From assembly GCA_041598875.1 (NCBI GenBank), contig JBFHXP010000049.1, forward strand, positions 1 to 17,245: a DNA stretch of 17,245 bases. Reading direction: 5' to 3'. Below are positions 1-6,204 of this stretch, piece by piece; within the stretch, counting starts at the first letter, position 1; every line of letters begins with the position of its first letter. This DNA comes from JAKITW01 sp041598875. GTDB taxonomy: Bacteria; Desulfobacterota; Desulfobulbia; Desulfobulbales; BM004. The notes under the pieces were generated by a model. It was not told where the DNA came from. It was given only the letters and a program-made list of their open reading frames with translations, and made no database searches. A program made the translations under genes and the position numbers.

Positions 1-139
1 CACCATAAAGGCCAGGATCTATCTGTAGTTGTTTTTACCCTTCATCATTCATCATTCCGTGTTCGACATTCGATATTCAAATCAGTAGTAACCAGGCTCC
101 CCAGGAGTTGCCTGAAGCCTCCCGCTCCGCGGGTGGACA
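1..139. other. Intergenic spacer at left edge
   Basis: No supported gene. The stretch at about 40-80 is a string of similar short words (ttcatcatt, cattcgatatt), the kind of iterated filler also seen in other spacers of this window. A small hairpin CCCGC-TCC-GCGGG lies at 121-133. A short open frame closes at a TAG near base 27 and could be the tail of a gene to the left, but too little is visible to support it. Confidence 0.4.
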
Positions 140-207
140 CTAGATCCTACCTGGTAGTTTGCTGGTATTCTTCTAGTATTGTTTTTCCGTGATTTTCAGG
201 ATACACT
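140..207 (+). promoter_or_regulatory. Promoter with four 11-bp direct repeats, upstream of the orphan response regulator
   Basis: Four direct repeats start at 140, 151, 162 and 173 with an exact 11-bp period: CTAGATCCTAC, CTGGTAGTTTG, CTGGTATTCTT, CTAGTATTGTT. The last runs into a -35-like TTGTTT (179-184), followed by a 17-bp spacer and a -10-like TACACT (202-207). The predicted transcript starts near 214, about 80 bases before the ATG at 295. The same layout occurs at 5086-5153. An 11-bp period places each repeat on the same face of the helix, as in binding sites for OmpR/PhoB-type activators. The binding protein is unknown. Confidence 0.68.
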
Positions 208-294
208 TCTGGCTTCACCCTGGCAATGGTGCGAAAGTTCCATCAGATACTTCTTTTTTGAGAGCCAGGGAGTGGTGAATTCCCGGAGAAGAGC

Positions 295-927
295 ATGGCC
301 GCTGTTGCGAAAAAAAACACTCCTTGCCCCAAGGTCCTGGTCGTAGATGACGAGCCCCTGCTCTGCCAGGTGGTGAAAAAATCCCTCAAGGGTTTTGACT
401 GCGAAATTCTTTATGCCGGTAACGGCCAGGAGGGGCTGGAGCTCTTCCGGGCCCACTCCCCTGAACTTATTTTCCTGGATCTGAAGATGCCGGTGGTTGA
501 TGGTTTTGGCTTTCTCCAGGGGATTGACCTTAAGCCCGCCGACCCCTATACCGTGGTGGTGATCACCGGCCACGGCAGTGATCGTGAGATTCAGAAGTGC
601 TACAAGATGGGGGTCCATGCCTTTCTCCGCAAGCCGATCAACATGACGGAAATTTCAAGCCTTGCCGAACGCTGTATCCGGTTCAAACGGATGGAACAGG
701 AGCGCGAGGCCCTGGTCTTGAAGCTGCAGGAGGCCCTGGCAACCATCAGGCGGCTGGAGGATTTTCTTCCCATCTGCGCCTCCTGTAAAAAGATCCGCGA
801 TGAAAAGGGGAACTGGCATGAGGTGGAGGCCTATATCCGGGCCCACACCGATGTCCAGTTTTCCCACTCGATCTGTCCCTGCTGCGTTACCCGATTGTAT
901 CCTGGACTTTCCTCGGGGGGGAAGTAG
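295..927 (+). CDS. Orphan response regulator: receiver domain plus C-terminal four-Cys domain
   Basis: This 210-residue soluble protein starts with a CheY-like receiver domain (about 12-128): acidic pocket DDE at 18-20, phospho-acceptor Asp62 in FLDLKMP, Thr91 in VITGHG, Lys113 in LRKP. A short predicted coiled coil (133-155) leads to a C-terminal domain (158-205) with LPICASCKKIRD and FSHSICPCC. The CxxC (161/164) and CPCC (194/196/197) cysteines suggest a metal or redox site, but its function is not known to me. This C-terminal module recurs in receiver and PAS proteins of Desulfobacterota. There is no DNA-binding domain, so it probably acts through a partner or as a phosphorelay step. GGAG lies about 9 bases before the ATG. 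No kinase is adjacent, but the receiver strongly resembles that of the regulator at 8201-9478, and both promoters carry the same repeats. Confidence 0.87.
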   Translation: MAAVAKKNTPCPKVLVVDDEPLLCQVVKKSLKGFDCEILYAGNGQEGLELFRAHSPELIFLDLKMPVVDGFGFLQGIDLKPADPYTVVVITGHGSDREIQKCYKMGVHAFLRKPINMTEISSLAERCIRFKRMEQEREALVLKLQEALATIRRLEDFLPICASCKKIRDEKGNWHEVEAYIRAHTDVQFSHSICPCCVTRLYPGLSSGGK

Positions 928-1115
928 AGGGGAGGTGGGAAAGGTCAATTTTGAATTTTGAATTCTTAATTTTGAATTAAAAAATTATAAAAACACAATC
1001 AAAAAAGGCAGTTACTCACTTCAAGGCCAGAATCAGTAAATCAGTTCAATTCAAAATTCAACATTGTCGGTCAACACGGCGACACGACGACTGACACAAA
1101 ATTCAAAATTATCAC
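928..1115. repeat. Spacer between convergent genes with TTGAATT/AATTCAA iterations
   Basis: AT-rich spacer between the stop codons of two convergent genes. TTGAATTTTGAATT at 951-964 is exactly complementary to AATTCAAAATTCAA at 1048-1061, giving a 14-bp inverted repeat with an 83-base loop. Further partial copies lie at about 966-978 and 1098-1110. There is no compact GC-rich hairpin with a T run. The repeats could form a weak two-way terminator or may simply be low-complexity filler. Confidence 0.45.
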
Positions 1116-2396
1116 TTAAATCCCCATCATTACCGATCCCTCCACCGTTGCATCAAAAAACTCTCGCATACATTCCACCCCGGCAAAATTTCCTTCCCGT
1201 TGCCTGGTCATGTCACGGCAGCCGCCAAAGCAGAGGGGCAGGTAATCGCATTTTTGGCATTTTTCCTCCTCTTGGTAACGGCCCACACGGTAAAGAGCGC
1301 GATAGTCGTTTGTCCCCTTCCAGATAGTACCTGCCTGTAAAGTTTCATCGCCGATCATTGCCGGGCATTTGTAGAGAACGCCGTCGTGGTTGACTGTGCA
1401 GGCATCGTTGATTTCCACCATGCAGGGTGATGGTTTTATCTTGGGATTCTTGAAACCTTTTTGCAGGATCTCCTTTCTGAGAAAGAGCGTCGCCTCGGCA
1501 ATCCATGGCTCGTCTGATGAACGGCAACCGCCAGTGAAATCCGGGTTGGTATATCTGTCGCTGGTCTGGCTTGCCGGGGAAAACTGGATAGGCCCGGTTG
1601 TCTCCGGCGTGATCCCCGCTGTGATCAGGATGTCGAGCAGTTTTGGGAATTGCGTGAATGTATCTTGGGTGAAGTTGCCACTAATACCGATTGTGACCAG
1701 ATCGTTGCACTCCTTGATATTGGCAAGGATCTGGGTAAAGCTTGGCGCGCCTGATTTGAAGGGGCGCAAGATGTTGTGGGTCTCGGGCGGGCCATCCAGG
1801 GTGATTTTGACTGCATTCAGGCCTAGTGGAAGTAGTTCCTGCACCACCGAACGGGTCAACAGGGAGCCGTTGCTGACCAGGGAAAATCCAAACTTCCTTT
1901 GATCTGTATCCGCCCAGGACTTGAGTCGAGTTGCGATCTTTTTAATGAGATCCACATAGAGAAGAGGCTCGCCGCCGTAAAAGTTCAGGGTCAGTTTTTC
2001 CTTGCCAGGCGTCATGCAGTTCTTGGCATATTCCACCAGCTGCTCCGCTGTTGCATCACTCATCTTCCTGCTGCCCTTCATGCTGCCTTCATAGCAGTAA
2101 ACACAGGAGAAGTTGCAGGCAAGGCCCAGGATCACGGCAATGTTGACTCCCGGGTTAAGGCGGTTGATCTCGTTCATATAGTCAAAGACTTCCAGGCGTT
2201 CCGCCGCAAGGTCTGGGACCAGCATCCCCAGTTGGGCAAGTTCATCTGTATACTCGCCTGCATCCTTGCCGTTTTGCAGGTCGGTAAGAACCTCATCCGG
2301 CACCAGGGCCAGGGATGCCTGTTTGGTGGAAAAGAAAAGGGAGTATCCAGGATGATCCGGGGCATCCCAGATTTTGAGATAGTGTGAAAGAAACAT
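1116..2396 (-). CDS. Radical SAM/SPASM peptide maturase, geopeptide-maturase type
   Basis: A 426-residue enzyme, a usual length for SPASM peptide maturases. The N-terminal part (about 1-80; SLFFSTKQASLALVP at 19-33) resembles the substrate-recognition regions of such enzymes. The radical SAM core begins near 85 with the 4Fe-4S motif C94-x3-C98-x2-C101 (CNFSCVYC), followed by GGEP at 141-144. The C-terminal SPASM region has Cys at 325, 333, 344, 380, 383, 389, 393 and 409, including CQKCDYLPLCFGGC, enough for two auxiliary Fe-S clusters. It should reductively cleave S-adenosylmethionine and modify the small peptide encoded just upstream at 2529-2645. GGGAG lies 5-9 bases before the ATG. Two terminator-like hairpins precede it, so expression probably depends on readthrough or attenuation. 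The geopeptide-family assignment is from memory of family features; the enzyme class itself is clear. Confidence 0.88.
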   Translation of the reverse strand: MFLSHYLKIWDAPDHPGYSLFFSTKQASLALVPDEVLTDLQNGKDAGEYTDELAQLGMLVPDLAAERLEVFDYMNEINRLNPGVNIAVILGLACNFSCVYCYEGSMKGSRKMSDATAEQLVEYAKNCMTPGKEKLTLNFYGGEPLLYVDLIKKIATRLKSWADTDQRKFGFSLVSNGSLLTRSVVQELLPLGLNAVKITLDGPPETHNILRPFKSGAPSFTQILANIKECNDLVTIGISGNFTQDTFTQFPKLLDILITAGITPETTGPIQFSPASQTSDRYTNPDFTGGCRSSDEPWIAEATLFLRKEILQKGFKNPKIKPSPCMVEINDACTVNHDGVLYKCPAMIGDETLQAGTIWKGTNDYRALYRVGRYQEEEKCQKCDYLPLCFGGCRDMTRQREGNFAGVECMREFFDATVEGSVMMGI

Positions 2397-2432
2397 GACT
2401 GCTCCCTTACTATTGACATGAAATCAGGCTGC

Positions 2433-2457
2433 AAAAAAGGCCTGTTGAAAAACAGGC
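2433..2457 (-). terminator. Rho-independent terminator between peptide and maturase genes (distal)
   Basis: On the minus strand a perfect 7-bp stem GCCTGTT/AACAGGC with a 4-base loop (2440-2457) is followed, after one base, by six T residues (2438-2433). It lies about 37 bases before the maturase start. With the proximal terminator it would restrict transcription reaching the maturase. Confidence 0.6.
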
Positions 2458-2496
2458 AAAAGGGGCAGAGGCGCAAGGAATGGTGATTTACTGGTG

Positions 2497-2522
2497 AAAA
2501 AAAGTGGCGGTGGTACCGCCAC
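2497..2522 (-). terminator. Rho-independent terminator just after the peptide gene
   Basis: On the minus strand a perfect 8-bp GC-rich stem GTGGCGGT/ACCGCCAC with a 3-base loop (2504-2522) is followed directly by seven T residues (2503-2497). It begins six bases after the stop codon of the small peptide gene, consistent with a short abundant peptide transcript and limited readthrough into the maturase. Confidence 0.8.
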
Positions 2523-2528
2523 AGTATG

Positions 2529-2645
2529 CTATTCTTCTTCGATAACAGTAACTCGAGGGCTGCCGCTCGGGCAGCAGGCCATGGTAGCCGCGACCCGTTT
2601 CCGGGTTACGCCTTGATCAAGCACGATCACTCTTTTTTTTGCCAT
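2529..2645 (-). CDS. Small RiPP precursor peptide, geopeptide-like (38 residues)
   Basis: A 38-codon frame closed by TAG, lying between the TonB receptor and the maturase in the same direction. It has a strong ribosome binding site: GGGAGG six bases before the ATG, with AGGAG further up. The product starts MAKKRVIVLD, has a basic middle (TRKR at 14-17), a central ACCPSGSP with adjacent Cys24 and Cys25, and an acidic end IEEE. Small size, cysteine pair, strong translation signal, own terminator and an adjacent SPASM maturase together mark it as a precursor. The leader is probably residues 1-22 and the modified core starts near the Cys pair; this split is inferred. No dedicated protease or exporter is encoded in the window. 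The family name 'geopeptide' is my recollection of short Cys-containing peptides next to such enzymes in Geobacter relatives. Confidence 0.78.
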   Translation of the reverse strand: MAKKRVIVLDQGVTRKRVAATMACCPSGSPRVTVIEEE

Positions 2646-2713
2646 AAGACCCTCCCTTTCTCCTCAATTGCATGGAGAAACAGCACTTGGTTGTCCGCCT
2701 CTGCTCCCTGGAA

Positions 2714-2748
2714 AACGTATCGGTTTTTTCTGAAAAAAACAATACGTT
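2714..2748 (-). promoter_or_regulatory. Long inverted repeat between TonB receptor and peptide genes
   Basis: AACGTAT (2714-2720) and ATACGTT (2742-2748) enclose a run of T facing a run of A. The result is a hairpin of about 15 bp with one mismatch and a CAG/CTG loop. It lies 21 bases after the receptor stop codon and 69 bases before the peptide start. Only a few T residues follow, so it is a poor terminator. It may be an mRNA-stabilising or processing hairpin at the 5' side of the peptide transcript. Confidence 0.5.
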
Positions 2749-2768
2749 GTGCTGGGGATTGGCCAAAA

Positions 2769-4649
2769 TCAGTAACGCACCCTGATCCCGGCCTCAGCCC
2801 AGCGCGGGGTATTGGGAGCCCCGTACCAGAAGTATTGGGAGCCGTTAAAAAGGTTGTGGACCGTGGCAAAGAGATCAGCGCTGTAGCTGTCATTTGCGAG
2901 AAATGTCTTGCGCAGGTTGAGGTCCCAGAGAAAATCGTCGTAATGGCCGGCCAGGGCGTCACGGGAACGGACAGTCCCATACCAGATGTAATGGCCGAAA
3001 AGCTCTGCCCGGAGGGACTTCTGATCATCGTAGCGGAGCCCGGCATTCCAGGCATAGGTGGCGTCATTTTCGCCGCTGTTGCCGGGCTCCCTTCTGGTGT
3101 AGGCGTAGTTGGTGTTTAGAGAAAGATGATGAAAGGGCACGGTCTCGGCCTCGATCTCAACACCTTTTCTCCGTTCCTTGCCGCCATTGACCCATTCCCA
3201 GCTCGGGCCGTATTCCCATACCCCCTTGGCCACATGACGGAAGGCAGTGGTTTTGAGGCGCAGGATCCGTAAGGCGGTGGTTTCTATCCCAGCCTGGAGT
3301 GAGGCCACTTTTTCCGGATCAAGCTCGGGGTTGGCCACAGCAAACCAGGGGTCGCCACTGGTAAAGCTTGCCGGTGGTTTCCGGAATCCCTGAGATGCGA
3401 TGAGCCTGAGCAGGGTATGGGGCGTTGCCCGGTATGTTATCCCTAAGCTGGGGCTTGTCTGGTTGTCGCTTAAGGAGAAATGGTCAAAGCGGATCCCAGG
3501 GGTAATGGTAAAGTCATTCCACCTAATGGTGTTGTTGGCATAGACGCCCCAGTACTCGTCGTACAGGGTGGGTGCCATGTAAGGGGTGATGTGGTCAGTA
3601 TCCTTTTCCTCCCACCGGTCAAAGTCTCCACCCACAACCACGGTCTGGTTGGCCCTGGTATAGACCATGCGGGCCGAGGCCCCGGTAGTGATCAGGTCGA
3701 ATGAGTTCTTTGAAAACGTTGACCCGTCTGCAAGAGATCGAAGTGGATTTGCAAACTCGTTGTCATAGCGTCGTGCTGCGAAATTGACTGCAAGAGAGGG
3801 GGTGAGCTGCATGTCAAGGGTGCCGCTGACAAAGAAATCTCGCTCCTCGGTATAGCCGTCAAAACCCATTCGCTGCCAGTGCAGGTATTTGGACTCAGGC
3901 TCGGTATAGCCGCCACTTACGGTGAGCCGGGTATCCTTGGTAAGCTCAAGGTCTGTTTTGCCGTACACGCTTTTGTTGCGGAAATAACGGTGGTTCATGC
4001 CACCGTCGGTCTCCTGGCTGCCGGCATAGAGATAATAGCCCACCTTGCCGGTGCGACCGGCGGTATCGGCACGCAGGTCATGGGTGGCAAATTCGCCATA
4101 GGAGCCAGAGACCAGGCCGGTTGGTTTTCCCTCTTTACCGGTATCCCTGGTGATGATATTGACCACCCCGCCCAGGGAAGAGCCCCAGGTGGAGGAGGCA
4201 GGCCCCTTGATCACCTCGATCCGCTTGATGATCCGCACCGGGATCTGGTTGGTCTCGTTGATGTCGGTGGTATAGCGCCAGCGGATGCCGTCGATGAGCA
4301 CCGTGACCTGTTCTGATTCCGAGTTATGGATGGAGAAAGAGCCGCTGGGGATGATTTCCCGGGAAGAGAAATCATTAAACATGCCCGCCACCCGGTCCAG
4401 GACCTCGCTCACGGTATGGGCGTTCATGTCCTCGATTTCCTGGGCAGTAATAATGGTTACGTTTTCCGCCACCTGGGAGATGGGTTTGGGCGACCGGGTG
4501 GCGGATTCAACCAGTTCTTCGTCATCGTAATAGAGGTTCAAGGATGTGTCTTTCTCGGCCAGAGGTATTGTGCCTGAGGCAGGCGCTGCTGTGAGGAAAA
4601 ATCCAGCAGCAAGGGCTGGCAGAATATATGATTTTTTTGTCAGGCGCAT
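2769..4649 (-). CDS. TonB-dependent outer-membrane receptor
   Basis: A 626-residue outer-membrane transporter. It has a Sec signal peptide (positive start, hydrophobic 9-22, likely cleavage near ASG at 24-26), a plug domain (about 53-170) with VLIDGIRW, RIEVIKGPASSTWGSSLGG and VVNIITRD, and a long beta-barrel with alternating aromatic strands ending in an aromatic residue (RVRY). Family members import metal chelates, cobalamin or other scarce ligands using TonB energy. A possible TonB-interacting segment is around EELVES (44-49), but no clear TonB box is seen. Its substrate cannot be read from sequence. It is the first gene of the unit leading to the peptide and maturase, so the modified peptide, or a metal bound to it, is a plausible ligand; this is inference. 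The ribosome binding site before ATG 4649 is weak. Confidence 0.88.
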   Translation of the reverse strand: MRLTKKSYILPALAAGFFLTAAPASGTIPLAEKDTSLNLYYDDEELVESATRSPKPISQVAENVTIITAQEIEDMNAHTVSEVLDRVAGMFNDFSSREIIPSGSFSIHNSESEQVTVLIDGIRWRYTTDINETNQIPVRIIKRIEVIKGPASSTWGSSLGGVVNIITRDTGKEGKPTGLVSGSYGEFATHDLRADTAGRTGKVGYYLYAGSQETDGGMNHRYFRNKSVYGKTDLELTKDTRLTVSGGYTEPESKYLHWQRMGFDGYTEERDFFVSGTLDMQLTPSLAVNFAARRYDNEFANPLRSLADGSTFSKNSFDLITTGASARMVYTRANQTVVVGGDFDRWEEKDTDHITPYMAPTLYDEYWGVYANNTIRWNDFTITPGIRFDHFSLSDNQTSPSLGITYRATPHTLLRLIASQGFRKPPASFTSGDPWFAVANPELDPEKVASLQAGIETTALRILRLKTTAFRHVAKGVWEYGPSWEWVNGGKERRKGVEIEAETVPFHHLSLNTNYAYTRREPGNSGENDATYAWNAGLRYDDQKSLRAELFGHYIWYGTVRSRDALAGHYDDFLWDLNLRKTFLANDSYSADLFATVHNLFNGSQYFWYGAPNTPRWAEAGIRVRY

Positions 4650-4723
4650 TGTCTTGTATCTCTATCTTTCTTTTTAACGCAAAAAATGATGGCCAGTGCT
4701 TTTTTTGCCCAACGGGGATGCCC

Positions 4724-4749
4724 AAAAAAAAACGCCCAGGGTAAGGGCG
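4724..4749 (-). terminator. Hairpin plus T-run in the TonB receptor leader
   Basis: On the minus strand CGCCC and GGGCG (4749-4745 and 4737-4733) form a 5-bp stem with a 7-base loop, followed by nine T residues (4732-4724). The T run can instead pair with a run of seven A at 4707-4701 on the transcript, giving a competing structure. Sitting only a few bases after the predicted promoter, it is a candidate attenuator for the receptor gene. Confidence 0.5.
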
Positions 4750-4762
4750 GTCGACTTTTGCC

Positions 4763-4790
4763 ATTATGTATATAAGCCACGAACTGTTAA
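4763..4790 (-). promoter_or_regulatory. Predicted sigma-70 promoter for the TonB receptor operon
   Basis: On the minus strand TTAACA (4790-4785, five of six to consensus) is followed by a 16-bp spacer and CATAAT (4768-4763, five of six). Transcription would start near 4756, leaving a leader of about 107 bases with the hairpin/T-run at 4749-4724. No clear Fur-type palindrome was recognised. Confidence 0.55.
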
Positions 4791-4854
4791 GACAGGTTTA
4801 TATTTACATGATCAGTGAATGTGAAGCAAGTGGGAAAGTGACAGAGTGGCAGAG

Positions 4855-4964
4855 AAAGTGAGATGGAAGACGTGAGACGATAGACGTAACCCCAAAATCA
4901 GGGGCAGATAAAGTGAGATGGAAGACGTGAGATGATAGACGTAACCCCAAAAACAGGGGCAGAG
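4855..4964. repeat. 55-bp tandem direct duplication
   Basis: Two consecutive 55-bp units (4855-4909 and 4910-4964) differ at only three positions. Each begins AAAGTGAGATGGAAGACGTG and contains CCCC-(7 bases)-GGGG near its end, able to form a short hairpin. Flanking DNA (4831-4854, 4965-5013) is purine-rich filler of related words such as gtgacagag and ggcacagag. No spacer diversity or coding potential is seen. Confidence 0.85.
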
Positions 4965-5085
4965 TAGCAAAGGCACAGAGGCAGAAGGCACAAAGTGACA
5001 GAGGCGGAACTCAACTCAGCTTTAACCTTGACGCGAGACTGATACTGTCCGCCCGCAACAGTGGTCTTTGCAACCGGACATACTA
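4965..5085. other. Remainder of the divergent intergenic region
   Basis: No gene or clear signal. 4965-5013 is purine-rich repetitive filler. 5014-5085 is ordinary unique sequence leading into the promoter repeats. The whole spacer between the divergent TonB receptor and binding-protein genes (4650-5262) is 613 bases. Confidence 0.4.
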
Positions 5086-5153
5086 CTAGTTTTTGACTGG
5101 TATTTTCCTGGTATTTTATTAGTATTGGCTGATTGCTCATCCCAGTATATATT
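5086..5153 (+). promoter_or_regulatory. Promoter with four 11-bp direct repeats, upstream of the sensory operon
   Basis: Four direct repeats start at 5086, 5097, 5108 and 5119 at an exact 11-bp period: CTAGTTTTTGA, CTGGTATTTTC, CTGGTATTTTA, TTAGTATTGGC. The last overlaps a -35-like TTGGCT (5125-5130), followed by a 17-bp spacer and a -10-like TATATT (5148-5153). The gap from last repeat to -10 is 18 bp, exactly as at 140-207. Transcription would start near 5160, about 100 bases before the first gene. The weak -35 and abutting repeats suggest activator-dependent transcription, possibly autoregulation by this operon's own regulator. Confidence 0.7.
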
Positions 5154-5262
5154 CAGCAATTTGCAATATTTTTTTCAACTGTGAACAGGGGCCTGGACGA
5201 GACTCGGTATATTCTCCTTTTTCGTATCTCCTGGCGCCGGAACCCGCGGAGAAGTGTGAACA

Positions 5263-6198
5263 ATGGTGCGAGTACTGTGCAGCATTATCACCGCAGTTCT
5301 GATTTTCATCCAGCCGGGCCACTGCCGGGCCATGGAGATCGTTGCTGTTGTCAGCTCACGCATCCCGCCCTATATGGAGGCCCTGGCCGGTTTCCGCGAT
5401 GACTGCGGCCGGGCCGTCCCGACCTCAGGCCTCAAATCGATCACCTTTGCCACCATCACCGAACTGATTCTCTCCGAGGAGGCGGACTTTGCCTCCCTGC
5501 GCACGACCATCCGGACTAAAAAGCCTGATCTTATCCTGGCCGTGGGCACCAATGCCCTGAACGCGGTCAAGTCATTTGCCAAAATCCCCATCATCTATCT
5601 TCTGGTGCCCTATCCCGAGGCAGTGACCGGTGGTCTTGCCAACATCTCGGGGATCGATATGACCATTGCTCCGGAGGTGCAGCTTGCCGCCTTTCTCGAA
5701 CAGCTTCCCACAATAAAACGGCTTGGGATTGTTCATGATCCGTCCCGGAGCGGGGATCTGGTGAAAAAAATCCGTGCTGCGGCGAACCGGTGGGGAATAG
5801 AGCTCAAGGTGAGAGAGGCGCAGAGCCCCCGCCAGGTACACAACCTTCTTCAATCCCTGATCGGCGAGATTGATGCCCTGTGGATGGTGCCCGACCACAC
5901 GGTGACAACCGCTGAAACCGTTGAGGAGATGCTTCTTTTCTCCCTTGAGCAGCGGGTGCCGGTTTTATCGTTTACGGAAAAATATGTGACCCGGGGCGCG
6001 ACCATGGCGGTGGTCTTTGACAATTATTCCATGGGAGAAAAGGCGGCAGCAATGGCCAGGGAGATGCTTGCCGACCCGGGCCGGGCCGGGGTGCCCGCGG
6101 TTTCTCCCGCCAGGGTAAAGATGTTGATCAATTACAGGGTGGCCGAGAAGCTGGGGCTTGCGATACTGCCTGATAAAGATGAAAAGACCGGGGACTGA
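5263..6198 (+). CDS. ABC-type periplasmic substrate-binding protein (ABC_sub_bind family), likely sensory
   Basis: A 311-residue protein with an N-terminal signal peptide (hydrophobic 5-17, probable cleavage near CRA at 21-23) and a two-lobed periplasmic binding fold like the ABC_sub_bind (PF04392, TrpX-like) group. Visible marks are the start IVAVVSSRIPPYMEALAGF, KPDLILAVGTNAL, IPIIYLLVPYP, KRLGIVHDPSRSGDLVKKI and VPVLSFTEKYVTRGA. Related proteins bind small organic molecules such as amino acids, but the ligand here cannot be read. No permease or ATPase gene follows. A histidine kinase starts six bases after the stop, so the likely role is presenting a ligand to the kinase's periplasmic domain. 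GGAG lies about a dozen bases before the ATG. First gene of the operon. Confidence 0.82.
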   Translation: MVRVLCSIITAVLIFIQPGHCRAMEIVAVVSSRIPPYMEALAGFRDDCGRAVPTSGLKSITFATITELILSEEADFASLRTTIRTKKPDLILAVGTNALNAVKSFAKIPIIYLLVPYPEAVTGGLANISGIDMTIAPEVQLAAFLEQLPTIKRLGIVHDPSRSGDLVKKIRAAANRWGIELKVREAQSPRQVHNLLQSLIGEIDALWMVPDHTVTTAETVEEMLLFSLEQRVPVLSFTEKYVTRGATMAVVFDNYSMGEKAAAMAREMLADPGRAGVPAVSPARVKMLINYRVAEKLGLAILPDKDEKTGD

Positions 6199-6204
6199 GA
6201 TCAG

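Noticed and set aside
210..225. Sigma-54-like promoter TGGC...TGGCA before the orphan regulator
   Set aside because: GG and GC have the right 10-base gap, but the central bases fit poorly, no equivalent occurs at the matching 5086-5153 promoter, and the repeats align with a sigma-70 layout instead.
2526..3119. 197-codon plus-strand open frame
   Set aside because: Antisense to the peptide gene and the 3' part of the TonB receptor, with no domain; a shadow of real minus-strand coding.
4522..4764. 80-codon minus-strand open frame starting at the TonB promoter
   Set aside because: Its ATG overlaps the predicted -10, it has no ribosome binding site, and it overlaps the receptor's N-terminus in another frame.
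4855..4964. CRISPR-like array
   Set aside because: Only two directly abutting units without spacers; a simple tandem duplication.
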